Shown piece by piece: positions 1 through 7,665 of a stretch of 32,044 nucleotides of DNA. The notes under the pieces are model-generated. The model was not told the origin of the DNA, did no database searches, and worked only from the letters and a program-made list of their open reading frames with translations. Location of the stretch: positions 1 through 32,044 of the forward strand of contig CAZBGY010000019.1 in the NCBI GenBank assembly GCA_964491605.1, in the 5' to 3' direction. This DNA is from DRYS01 sp964491605. Its GTDB lineage: Archaea; Thermoproteota; CALKCG01; B24; DRYS01. A program made the translations under genes and the position numbers. Numbering within the stretch: position 1 is the first letter of the stretch; the number at the start of each line of letters is the position of its first letter.

Positions 1-418
1 GCTTTAGCTAAAGCTGTAGGCTGAGGGAGTTAGTAGGGTTGAAGAAGCTAGAGCTAGACTCCTACGTGTAGATTATGCTACGGTCGATGATCTAATTTCA
101 TGCGATGCTGTAGCCTTCGGCTCCCCGAACTATTTCGGCTATATGGCTGGAATCTTAAAGCATTTCTTCGATTTAGCTTAGAGTGTTAGGGGTAAGATTT
201 CAGGTAAACTTGCTGCAGCTTTCACATCTGGTGGCGGATCTAGCAATTCCGTGCTTCTAAGTATAGAGAGGATTATGGAGGCTTTCAGGATGGAGAAGGT
301 ATGCGATGGAGTTGTTTCGAGCGGTACACCTAGCGAGAGGGATCTAGAAGCATGTAGGAGGCTTGGAGAAGCTTTAGCTAGAGCTGCTATTAGGAGAGCT
401 GAAACTCCTAGGGAATGA
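1..418 (+). pseudogene. Decayed flavodoxin / NADPH-dependent FMN reductase-like gene (5' end outside window)
   Basis: The plus strand reads as the C-terminal part of a flavodoxin-like protein: SCDAVAFGSPNYFGYMAG, then FFDLA, SVRGKISGK and AAAFTSGGGSSN, which match the FMN-loop and 'GSP.YFG' landmarks of the WrbA/FMN-reductase fold. Two lesions break it. Bases 1–19 read ALAKAV in one frame and continue as AEGVSRVEEA only after a one-base shift near base 19. A TAG then interrupts the frame at 179–181 between FFDLA and SVRGK. The frame ends at TGA 416–418. TAG is a normal stop in this window (herA ends with it), so readthrough is unlikely. The protein identity is inferred from motif order. Two separate lesions make a single sequencing error an insufficient explanation. 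Confidence 0.72.
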
Positions 419-459
419 ACTGTTCGAATCTCCTCTTTTATCCCTTTCCTATAACCTTC

Positions 460-1323
460 TTATATCTGGTATTCTAGCTGATCGGCTATCTCATGTATAT
501 CTCTCAATGTCGATGGGCGTAGCGTAAACCCTATCTTCTCAGCTTCCTCTGATAGAGCTTGGATTAATCCTTCTAATCTCATCCGGCCTTCAACCCCCTT
601 ACCGTAGTCTATGGTGTTGTGAGTCATAACGACTACCGTCTTTAAAGGCTTATCGATCGATGATAGATGATGAATCCACCATGATAGTATACCTTTAAGG
701 TAGTCTAGGTTTCCGAGTTCTATCCTTAGATGCGGTGGATCACCGAGCTTAGGTTTAATTCTTAAATCAGCCGTTACGGGTATATCTAGGAAATCCATAC
801 CCTCTATATGATGTGGGTATGGAGATGCATCAGACCATAGGGCATACCATTCTGGTCTAACCCTACCGGGTATATAGCAGCTACCCTCCCTGAAGCCTAA
901 GCTGTGAACCGCTCTATATGTATCCTTATTAGCGGAGAAATTCCCAGGTCTGAAGCATCTAGGATTAAACCCTAGATACTCTACCCAGTCCTTCAATGCT
1001 TCTCTAAGCTGGTGTAATTGATCATCATAGCTATAGCTCGCTAGATACCCCTTCCACCTTCCATCCCTAAAACTCTGCGGATGATAGTGTAGGCCGAGCT
1101 CGAACCCCTTCCTCCTAGCTTCTAGGAATAGATCTCTATGCTCACGAGCGGTTTCAGGTACTATGAAGAATGTAGCTTTAAACCCGTAGCTTCCAAGGGT
1201 ATCGATGAAATTTTCTATAGAGGATCTACTCTCAAACCAATTCTTAGGTCCTCCGGGGGGAGAATACTCCGCTATCCTCTCGCAATCCATACTGAAGACT
1301 ACATACAGATCATCCATAGCCAT
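460..1323 (-). CDS. Polysaccharide deacetylase-family (NodB-like) hydrolase
   Basis: This 287-residue protein has the layout of a carbohydrate esterase 4/NodB-type deacetylase. An early strand ends in FSMDCE (D13 as candidate metal or base Asp), followed by KATFFIVPE, the metal-binding LGLHYHP block (H79 and H81), the FRPGNF segment (R125, P126) typical of motif 3, and a late VVVMTHNTIDYG block that would supply the last catalytic His. There is no signal peptide or membrane segment, so it probably acts in the cytoplasm, for example on a nucleotide- or lipid-linked sugar or a polar metabolite. The substrate cannot be read from sequence. The ATG at 1323 follows a TATA-like AGATATATA about 30 bases upstream on the minus strand, giving a very short leader. 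The family call is good, the substrate unknown. Confidence 0.78.
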   Translation of the reverse strand: MAMDDLYVVFSMDCERIAEYSPPGGPKNWFESRSSIENFIDTLGSYGFKATFFIVPETAREHRDLFLEARRKGFELGLHYHPQSFRDGRWKGYLASYSYDDQLHQLREALKDWVEYLGFNPRCFRPGNFSANKDTYRAVHSLGFREGSCYIPGRVRPEWYALWSDASPYPHHIEGMDFLDIPVTADLRIKPKLGDPPHLRIELGNLDYLKGILSWWIHHLSSIDKPLKTVVVMTHNTIDYGKGVEGRMRLEGLIQALSEEAEKIGFTLRPSTLRDIHEIADQLEYQI

Positions 1324-1529
1324 AGATTCAACATGCTAATCGATACCGGGATATATATCTTTAAGTAGGATCTATCTAGGCGATCCCACATCGAGTATGG
1401 TTATCAGCCGATCGCTTCTACGCTTCGAGCTATCTAGGTAGTGGACGGTAATCCATCACCGCTGGATTAACAATTATATCGATCTCTAAAGGTATGGGTA
1501 ACATAGAGTTGAAAATAGTGTGAAGGTAT
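1324..1529. other. Intergenic region with minus-strand promoter
   Basis: No gene is seen. Bases about 1350–1362 read AGATATATA on the minus strand, a TATA-like element roughly 30 bases before the ATG at 1323. The rest shows no coding pattern I can recognise. Confidence 0.5.
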
Positions 1530-2324
1530 TCATAGGAATATATGCGATATACGCGATGGATTCGATGGATCTATCGTGAGGATGAACGGCTTCCCACCGT
1601 AGACGCTGGTAGAGCTTAGGGTAATCACCCTCCCGCCATGCTCGTAGTATGGTCCTATAGAAGCTTTCATAGGTTCATGGCTTCTAACTATCATCTTAAC
1701 CCCTAGCTTCATACAAACCTTCTCCGTTATATCTACGCCGAATTCCACACCGACCCCCCTCCTATTAGGGTATTCCCCGTATCCGCTCCAAGGATCGGAC
1801 CAGAGTAAATCCTTCTCGATCGATAAGTTCGGATACCTTAAATCATCTAGGCTTTCGATCCTACTCGATACACCTCCATGAACCATAAGGATCTCTCCAG
1901 GTATCACCGCCGCTAGGTAAAGCTTCTCTATAAACGGTTTAAGCCTCTCTATAAAGTACTGCATCCAACCGCCTCTCTTCCTAGTAGCTTCGTATATCAA
2001 GTCGCATGGATAGAATGTGGGCTCACCATCCTCAGTATAATCTTCATGGTTACCTTTCAAAGCTAGAACACGTCCCCTATACCTTTCTACTAGATCTGAT
2101 ATCGTATCTATAACCTCTACACCGTATAATCCTCTATCGGCGTAATCGCCTAGGAAAACTAGGAAATCTCTATCCATATTCACCGATCTTAGGATCTTCC
2201 TTAGCGAATCGTAATCTCCGTGTATATCTCCAGCCACTAGTATTCTCTCGATATCCTTAAGCGTATCAGGATTGAATTCGAATAGACGAGAATCTATCGA
2301 GGTCAGCGATATACACCTCTTCAC
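1530..2324 (-). CDS. PPP-family serine/threonine phosphatase-like metallophosphoesterase
   Basis: The 264-residue protein carries the complete metal-site motif series of the PPP/calcineurin-like phosphoesterases in order: GDIHG (32–36), GDYADRG (59–65, usually GDYVDRG), GNHED (91–95), HGG (149–151) and RSHE (214–217), plus LLWSDPW (173–179), which is characteristic of the PPP branch rather than generic metallophosphatases. It is therefore predicted to be a di-metal phosphoprotein phosphatase, or a diadenosine polyphosphate-type hydrolase; sequence does not separate these. It starts at GTG 2324 and lies 48 bases downstream of the GH3 gene on the same strand, so co-transcription is possible but there is no overlap. 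No membrane segment. Family call firm, substrate unknown. Confidence 0.86.
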   Translation of the reverse strand: MKRCISLTSIDSRLFEFNPDTLKDIERILVAGDIHGDYDSLRKILRSVNMDRDFLVFLGDYADRGLYGVEVIDTISDLVERYRGRVLALKGNHEDYTEDGEPTFYPCDLIYEATRKRGGWMQYFIERLKPFIEKLYLAAVIPGEILMVHGGVSSRIESLDDLRYPNLSIEKDLLWSDPWSGYGEYPNRRGVGVEFGVDITEKVCMKLGVKMIVRSHEPMKASIGPYYEHGGRVITLSSTSVYGGKPFILTIDPSNPSRISHIFL

Positions 2325-2372
2325 AGATCTAGCGGTAATACTATACGGTTTACCCTTCGAGCTGTTGGGATG

Positions 2373-4532
2373 CTAGGGATCATACCTCCTCTCCTCCTCG
2401 ATCGTAAATCTTCCTATAAGCCTTATATCTCTAGATGAAGATCCAACCCTAACTTCGTATTCACCCTTCTCTAAAAGCCATTTCTCTCCGTCGAAGCTCG
2501 CTAAGGATCTGAAATCCAACTCTACCTCCACCCTCTCGACTTCACCCGGCTTTAAGAGTCTAGTTTTATGGAATCCCTTCAATTCTTGGAATGGCTTATC
2601 TATCCTCCCCTTAGGAGCTTTAACGTATACTTGTGCTACCTCCTTTCCAGGAATCCCTCCGGTATTCTCTATTTCGAACCTCACCCTAACCGATTCACCG
2701 ATCCTCTCCAACTCTAAGCTTCTATACTCGAATGTAGTATAGGATAAGCCGAAGCCGAATTCGTATGCTGGATCGACACCGAATGTATCATAATATCTAT
2801 AGCCTACGTATATATCCTCCTCGTATACGACTCTTAGAGGATTATCCCTCGGTTCACCTGGAAAGCTCCATGAAGGAACATCATCGTAGCTTCTCGGGAA
2901 TGTTACCGGCAGCTTTCCAGAGGGGTTCACCACACCTATAAGCGTATCGGCAACTATTCTTCCAGTCTCCTGTCCAGCTTGCCATACTAGGAGTATCCCA
3001 TCGACTAGATCCCTCCAGCTAGCGACCTCTATCGGAGAACCTATATTCAATACAGCTACGACTTTCCCACCATAACTATGGAAGATCCTAGATACCTTCT
3101 CTAGAAGGCTTCTCTCATCATCGCTTAGGTAGAAATCACCCTTCTCAGGCTTCCTATCATAGCCTTCACCCGAAATCCTACTAATAACGAGTACGGCTAC
3201 ATCATTCTTCTTAGCGAATCTATCCAGCTCATCCTCGCTTAGGAAGTCTTGGGGTAGACTAGGCGCTCTAGGCTCACCGAATAACCCTGTTCTAACCCTG
3301 TATTCATCCATACCCCTCATAGCATCTACATATCTACGATAGGTATCGGCTAACTCTTCATCGATCCTAAGCCCTCTCTCACGCATACCATCGATAATCG
3401 AGATAACGTATCTAGGATGAGTATCCCCGCTTCCAGTTCCACCCTTAATAGTCTCTATCTGCCCTGTCCCGAAGACTGCTATCCTACGATCCAAGCTTAA
3501 AGGTAGGATACCATCATTCTTAAGGAGTATAACCCCTTCAACACCCGCATCGTAAGCTATCCTCGCATGCTCATCGAGATTAGGCGTATTAGAATATCTA
3601 TACCCTCTAAACGAAGGTGAATTAACGAGTACCCTCAGAATATTCCTAACATTCCTATCCAAGATCTCGACGCTAAGCCTACCACTCCTAACCGCTTCTA
3701 CTATCTCCTCGACTTCATCTCTTCTTTTAGAGCTTATCTGGTAAGCTTTCCCAGGCATAATCAGATCGTTACCAGCCTTCACCTGTTCTACCGGATCATC
3801 CCCGGCATACCAATCTGATACTACGAATCCATCGAAACCCCACTCCCTCCTTAAAACCTGTGTTAGAAGCCATTCATTTTGAGAGCAGTATACGCCTCTC
3901 AGCCTATTATACGCGCTCATCACAACCCAAGGCTTAGATTTCCTAACAGCTATCTCAAACCCTTTAAGATATATCTCTCGTAGAGCTCTCTCTGAGACTA
4001 TCGTATCTATAAGCATACGGTTCGTCTCTTGATTATTGGCGGCGAAGTGTTTAAGGCATGCTCCAACCCCTTGGGATTGCACTCCTCTAACGAACGAAGC
4101 AGCCATCTCACCGGTTAGGAGCGGATCTTCAGAATAGTACTCGAAATTCCTACCGCATAACGGATTCCTATGGATATTCATAGCAGGTGCTAGAAGTATA
4201 TCTACACCATACTCTCTAGCCTCTTCACCCATAGCTCTACCTACAGCTTCCAGTATATCCCTATTCCAAGTGGAGGCAAGCATAACAGCGACCGGGAAGG
4301 CTGTAGCATGGTATCTCCTCTCATCACCCTCCCTGATAGGGTTTATCCTAAGACCAGCAGGTCCATCTGCAAGTACAACGGATGGTATACCGAGCCTCTC
4401 TATGGGGTGGGTTTCACCTGCAGCACCCTCAACCCTTGAATGAGGATTACCAAACCACCCCGGCAACCCGACGCCTACGATAAACCTAGCTTTCTCCTCT
4501 AAATCCATCATAGATATTATCTCATCGATCAT
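2373..4532 (-). CDS. bglX-like: Glycoside hydrolase family 3 beta-glucosidase-like enzyme
   Basis: This has the three-part GH3 architecture: an N-terminal TIM barrel containing KHFAANNQE and VVSDWYAG (the Asp of SDW is the family's nucleophile, residue 257 counted from an ATG at 4583), an alpha/beta sandwich starting near GVILLKNDGILPL, and a C-terminal fibronectin III-like domain (EIENTGGIPGKEVAQVYV). It should hydrolyse terminal non-reducing beta-linked sugars. No signal peptide is present, so it is probably intracellular. I chose the ATG at 4532 rather than 4583. The upstream ATG coincides with a TTTAAA box (4583–4588) that would put transcription start near 4560, and the ATG at 4532 has a GAGG about six bases upstream. 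The longer form would add 17 residues. Sugar specificity is not readable. Confidence 0.9.
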   Translation of the reverse strand: MIDEIISMMDLEEKARFIVGVGLPGWFGNPHSRVEGAAGETHPIERLGIPSVVLADGPAGLRINPIREGDERRYHATAFPVAVMLASTWNRDILEAVGRAMGEEAREYGVDILLAPAMNIHRNPLCGRNFEYYSEDPLLTGEMAASFVRGVQSQGVGACLKHFAANNQETNRMLIDTIVSERALREIYLKGFEIAVRKSKPWVVMSAYNRLRGVYCSQNEWLLTQVLRREWGFDGFVVSDWYAGDDPVEQVKAGNDLIMPGKAYQISSKRRDEVEEIVEAVRSGRLSVEILDRNVRNILRVLVNSPSFRGYRYSNTPNLDEHARIAYDAGVEGVILLKNDGILPLSLDRRIAVFGTGQIETIKGGTGSGDTHPRYVISIIDGMRERGLRIDEELADTYRRYVDAMRGMDEYRVRTGLFGEPRAPSLPQDFLSEDELDRFAKKNDVAVLVISRISGEGYDRKPEKGDFYLSDDERSLLEKVSRIFHSYGGKVVAVLNIGSPIEVASWRDLVDGILLVWQAGQETGRIVADTLIGVVNPSGKLPVTFPRSYDDVPSWSFPGEPRDNPLRVVYEEDIYVGYRYYDTFGVDPAYEFGFGLSYTTFEYRSLELERIGESVRVRFEIENTGGIPGKEVAQVYVKAPKGRIDKPFQELKGFHKTRLLKPGEVERVEVELDFRSLASFDGEKWLLEKGEYEVRVGSSSRDIRLIGRFTIEEERRYDP

Positions 4533-4582
4533 AGCTTCCTCAAGCAAAACGCAACCCTCAGATAGATCTAGACGAAGAAGCA

Positions 4583-4588
4583 TTTAAA
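4583..4588 (-). promoter_or_regulatory. TATA-like box for the GH3 gene
   Basis: TTTAAA lies 51–56 bases before the ATG at 4532 on the minus strand and overlaps the alternative ATG at 4583. With the usual 25-base spacing, transcription would begin near 4560 and leave a leader of about 27 bases with a GAGG ribosome-binding element. Inference from position only. Confidence 0.5.
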
Positions 4589-4631
4589 GAGTAACTTTCG
4601 CTGATGCTAACGATCAGCGGTTTAGAGTAAC
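4588..4631. promoter_or_regulatory. Candidate operator: palindrome flanked by direct repeats
   Basis: A perfect inverted repeat, CGCTGAT (4599–4605) and ATCAGCG (4613–4619) around a seven-base spacer, sits between two copies of AGAGTAAC (4588–4595 and 4624–4631) 36 bases apart. It lies immediately upstream of the GH3 TATA box and about 30 bases upstream of the TATA box of the divergent KaiC-like gene (4662–4670). The arrangement suits a dimeric sugar-responsive regulator. The binding protein is unknown. Confidence 0.5.
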
Positions 4632-4661
4632 CATTATGTGTAGATATCGATATACCGTACG

Positions 4662-4670
4662 ATTTATATC
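4662..4670 (+). promoter_or_regulatory. TATA-like box for the KaiC-like gene
   Basis: ATTTATATC stands 32–40 bases before the TTG at 4702, so transcription would begin around 4690 and leave about ten bases of leader. Confidence 0.45.
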
Positions 4671-4701
4671 CCTAGGTTAGATCTTAATTTTAAGATAAGA
4701 G

Positions 4702-6180
4702 TTGAAAAGATCTAGCGAAGATTTATCCTACCCTAAGGATAGAGGTGTATCAAGCTATAATCTTCTTACGCCCACGGGTATAGAAGCTTTCGATAGGATC
4801 ATAGGGGGTATACCTAGAGGCGGGTTAACTATAGTAGCCGGTAATCCAGGTACGGGTAAGACAATGTTCTCGGCTAAATTCCTGTATAAGGGTGCTGTGG
4901 ATTACGGTGAGCCTGGAGTTTATGCAAGCTTCGCTGAGAAGAAGCCTAGCTTCTATACGACTATGTCGAGGATGGGATTAGATTTCGAGAAACTTGAAGC
5001 AGAGGATAAATTCAGATTTCTAGATCTGCTAGCTATCAAAGAGCCGGGTATACCTTTAACTATAGAATCCGTTATAGAAACTGTAGAGGAGATCGAAGCT
5101 AAACGTTTAACGATAGATTCGTTCTCAGCTCTAGCTCAAGCTTTAGGGAGCCCTAATGAGCTAAGGATAGTTTTGCATAATCTTCTAGGTAGGATCGTAT
5201 GGAGTATGGGTTGTACAACCCTATTGATAAGCGAGGTACCGATAGGTGAAAGTAGGATAGGATTCGGGGTTGAAGAATTCGTAGCCGATGCTGTGATAAT
5301 ACTCAGGGAAGGAATATTCGATGGAAGATTCCTAAGGGATCTAAGGATAGTTAAAGCGAGGGGTGTGAAGCTACCTGAGAAGCAGATGATATTTACGTTG
5401 GATGGAGGATTCAACGTTATACCACCGTTCGAGCCGCCGGATCTAGTTGTATGGAGGAGTTATAAGCCTCCTATGGATCCATCGGAGGATGTTTATTCGA
5501 CCGGTATACCGGATCTAGATAGAGTGGTAGGCGGATATCCTAGAGGATCCATGATTCTTCTAGAGGTGGATTATAGGATTAGGAGCTACGATTATCAATC
5601 TACGCTAACCATACCGCTAGGATCAAGCTTTCTACTTAAAGGTAGGGGGTTGATAATCATACCATCCCTCGGGGTTGATAGGAATAAGGTTCTAGAGCAG
5701 TCTTCGATATCTCTTAAGGATAGAAGCGATCTAGATAAGCGTCTGAGGATATTAACTGTTAGAAGGGGAGGGGGGTATGATCGATGCATGGTGAATCTTA
5801 GAGGGGAATCTATAGATGAAGATTATGAGGAGATATGTAGGGTTGAGGATGAGTTGATATCCAAACTGAAACAACCTGTACTTAAGGTTGTAGGTATCGA
5901 TAGCCTAACGCTCCACCATGGTCTTAGAGAAACGCTAAGATTGTTATCGATGGATACCGATAGGATAGCCTACACTAGATCGTTAACATTCCTGATATCT
6001 AAACCCATATATCCGAAGCTCGCCGAGAGGATCTCACCTATAGCTGATATACATCTAAAGCTTACGAGGGAACATGGAGCGTTAATCCTATACGGAGTGA
6101 AACCTAGAACAGGCTTATACGCCGTAGAAGTAGAAGCTATAGGAGGCTTTACATCGACGAAGCTTACACCCATCCTATGA
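4702..6180 (+). CDS. Two-domain KaiC-like RecA-superfamily ATPase, second domain degenerate
   Basis: The 492-residue protein has two KaiC/RecA-type domains. Domain 1 (about 22–245) opens with GIEAFDRIIGGIPRGG, has an intact Walker A, GNPGTGKT (47–54), and a Walker B-like strand RLTIDSF (D139). Domain 2 (about 261–492) repeats the entry motif as GIPDLDRVVGGYPRGS, but the P-loop position reads LEVDYRIRSYDYQ, with no GKT/S, so it should not bind ATP in the normal way; VVGIDSL near 412–418 may be its Walker B remnant. Archaeal KaiC-like proteins are widespread, often of unknown role, and some act in signalling or motility. The start is TTG 4702, short-leadered from a TATA box at 4662. It is divergent from the GH3 gene and has no operon partners. 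Confidence 0.82.
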   Translation: MKRSSEDLSYPKDRGVSSYNLLTPTGIEAFDRIIGGIPRGGLTIVAGNPGTGKTMFSAKFLYKGAVDYGEPGVYASFAEKKPSFYTTMSRMGLDFEKLEAEDKFRFLDLLAIKEPGIPLTIESVIETVEEIEAKRLTIDSFSALAQALGSPNELRIVLHNLLGRIVWSMGCTTLLISEVPIGESRIGFGVEEFVADAVIILREGIFDGRFLRDLRIVKARGVKLPEKQMIFTLDGGFNVIPPFEPPDLVVWRSYKPPMDPSEDVYSTGIPDLDRVVGGYPRGSMILLEVDYRIRSYDYQSTLTIPLGSSFLLKGRGLIIIPSLGVDRNKVLEQSSISLKDRSDLDKRLRILTVRRGGGYDRCMVNLRGESIDEDYEEICRVEDELISKLKQPVLKVVGIDSLTLHHGLRETLRLLSMDTDRIAYTRSLTFLISKPIYPKLAERISPIADIHLKLTREHGALILYGVKPRTGLYAVEVEAIGGFTSTKLTPIL

Positions 6181-6310
6181 AAACAATCCAGCCACCCCAA
6201 GACATAAGGCAGTCGAAAAGATGAAAGCATAACTAACAAAGCTCGATATCAGGAAGCTACCATAGCAGTAACAGAAGCATAAGCTGTGAGTATCTTTATG
6301 GATGTTTGTA
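6181..6310. other. Intergenic spacer before tRNA-Gln
   Basis: The stretch lies between the KaiC-like stop and the 3' end of the tRNA. No gene, hairpin or T-run terminator is recognised. Confidence 0.4.
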
Positions 6311-6384
6311 TAGCCCGGGGGAGATTCGAACTCCCGTCGGAGGCTCCAAAGGCCTCCATGCTTACCAGGCTGCACCACCGGGCT
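6311..6384 (-). tRNA. tRNA-Gln (anticodon UUG)
   Basis: The minus strand folds as a full cloverleaf. The acceptor is AGCCCGG/CCGGGCT with discriminator A, the D stem is GTGC/GCAT, and the anticodon stem GAGGC/GCCTC encloses the loop CTTTGGA. The variable segment is CGAC, and the T arm is GGGAG TTCGAAT CTCCC. Loop positions 34–36 read TTG, decoding CAA/CAG. The A1–T72 pair is the feature recognised by archaeal GatDE in the amidotransferase route to Gln-tRNA, which supports Gln over Pro. CCA is not encoded and there is no intron. It lies 45 bases downstream of the Trm112-like stop. Confidence 0.93.
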
Positions 6385-6429
6385 ATCCTATCATAGTTAT
6401 ATTAGCTACCGGATTCTAAGCTAAAACTT

Positions 6430-6708
6430 TTACTTCCTCAGAGGGTATGGTCTACCTTCCTCAAGTATCTCTCTAGGTATTTTATCCTTCCATTTCTCTA
6501 GGAATGATGTATCCTCCCTTCTATCTCTAAGCTGATCTGGAAGCATTTCTGGTATTCCATCTTTAACCGGATAGTATCTTTTGCATTTCCAGCATATTAT
6601 GATGGCTTCTATTATCTCCTCTCCCCTCTCCTCGAAAACTATTAGGTCTAACGGATGGTGTTTATCTATAGGGCATGCTAGGTATTCCATAAGCCTCTTC
6701 TTCACCAT
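6430..6708 (-). CDS. Trm112-like methyltransferase activator (zinc-ribbon related)
   Basis: The first 56 residues fit the Trm112/UPF0434 fold: LACPIDKHHPL, a central hydrophobic strand, then CWKCKRYYPVKDGIPEML, with the hallmark YP(V/I)xDGIP ending. Trm112 proteins bind and stabilise class I methyltransferases acting on tRNA, rRNA and release factors. Three of four potential zinc cysteines remain (C12, C39, C42); the second is D15, so zinc binding is doubtful. A charged tail (57–92) extends beyond the usual length of about 60 residues. It starts at ATG 6708, three bases after the Gfo/Idh stop, with GAGGTGAT spanning that stop as ribosome-binding site, so it is last in a three-gene operon. The Trm-G10 gene at 25441 is a possible client. 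Confidence 0.75.
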   Translation of the reverse strand: MVKKRLMEYLACPIDKHHPLDLIVFEERGEEIIEAIIICWKCKRYYPVKDGIPEMLPDQLRDRREDTSFLEKWKDKIPREILEEGRPYPLRK

Positions 6709-6711
6709 CGA

Positions 6712-7665
6712 TCACCTCTTCAGTCTTACAGGCGTATGCATCCTGCTAGATTCTAGTATTGCTTCGCAAACCTTTAAAGCTTCCACCCCATCATAGCCTG
6801 TTATCTCAGGTTTACACCTGCCTAGGGATGCCTCCACGAAGTGTTTAAGCTCTAGCTTCAATGGCTCATCCCATCTAGCTATAGGTGTCATTATAGAATC
6901 TTTATTCTCGTATACTATTTCCTGCGTTAGATAGTCTAGGGATACTATAGCATTACTCCCAGTTACGGTTAGATTCCTAACCTTCCTAGGCGTCATCCAG
7001 TTAGCTTCTATGAATCCTATAGTCGATCCCTTATACCTCAAGATCACACCTACATAATCTTCGAATCTATGCATAAGCCTACCTGCTACCGCATATACCT
7101 CAACCGGATCCTCGGATAGTAGATACCTGAATACGTATATATCATGTATCACCGTATCCATAACTATACCTACATCTCCGATCCTTTCAGGCCAGTAGGA
7201 AACCCTCTTAGCGGTAAGCATGAGTATATCGCCTAACCTACCCTCTTCTATCATAGATTTAACTCTTCTAACCCCTGGGTTGAAGCATTCTATGTGTCCA
7301 GGTATCAACACTACATCCATCCTCTCGGCTTCGGATACAAGCTTTAAAGCATCATCGGTAGAGGTGCACATAGGCTTCTCAACTAGGACATCTACGCCGC
7401 TTCTAACTATCTCGTACGCTATCTCGAAATGAGTAGATGAAGGAGTACATACGCTTACAGCTTCAGGTCTACAATTCCTTAGGAGTTCACGGTAATCCGT
7501 ATACGCTCTACAACCATATCTCTTAGCAACCCTCTCTGCTCTCCCCTTATCTATATCGCATACAGCTATAAGCTCGCATATATCATCTAACTCGAAGTAT
7601 ACCCTAGCATGATTACTACCCCAGAATCCGCATCCTATGAGAGCAACCTTCAATCTATCCGGCAT
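6712..7665 (-). CDS. Gfo/Idh/MocA-family NAD(P)-dependent oxidoreductase
   Basis: The protein has an N-terminal Rossmann fold opening LKVALIGCGFWGSNHARVY, with the GxGxxG-type loop, then VCTPSSTHFEIA and the family hallmark VEKPMC, where the Lys of EKP is catalytic. The C-terminal half is the usual open-faced beta-sheet domain. Members oxidise or reduce sugars, inositols or sugar nucleotides. I prefer ATG 7665 (MPDRLKVAL), because an upstream ATG at 7689 lies inside the preceding gene and adds eight unconserved residues, while 7665 has GGTG about eight bases upstream. It overlaps the end of the upstream dehydrogenase-like gene by 11 bases and is followed after three bases by the Trm112-like gene, which indicates translational coupling. 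The context suggests an acidic or amino sugar substrate; this is inference. Confidence 0.85.
   Translation of the reverse strand: MPDRLKVALIGCGFWGSNHARVYFELDDICELIAVCDIDKGRAERVAKRYGCRAYTDYRELLRNCRPEAVSVCTPSSTHFEIAYEIVRSGVDVLVEKPMCTSTDDALKLVSEAERMDVVLIPGHIECFNPGVRRVKSMIEEGRLGDILMLTAKRVSYWPERIGDVGIVMDTVIHDIYVFRYLLSEDPVEVYAVAGRLMHRFEDYVGVILRYKGSTIGFIEANWMTPRKVRNLTVTGSNAIVSLDYLTQEIVYENKDSIMTPIARWDEPLKLELKHFVEASLGRCKPEITGYDGVEALKVCEAILESSRMHTPVRLKR

Noticed and set aside
179..181. TAG read as pyrrolysine in the flavodoxin-like gene
   Set aside because: TAG serves as an ordinary stop elsewhere in the window, and a second lesion upstream points to decay.
6311..6384. Reading the tRNA as tRNA-Pro (UGG)
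   Set aside because: The seven-base loop CTTTGGA places TTG at positions 34–36, and A1–T72 fits archaeal tRNA-Gln.
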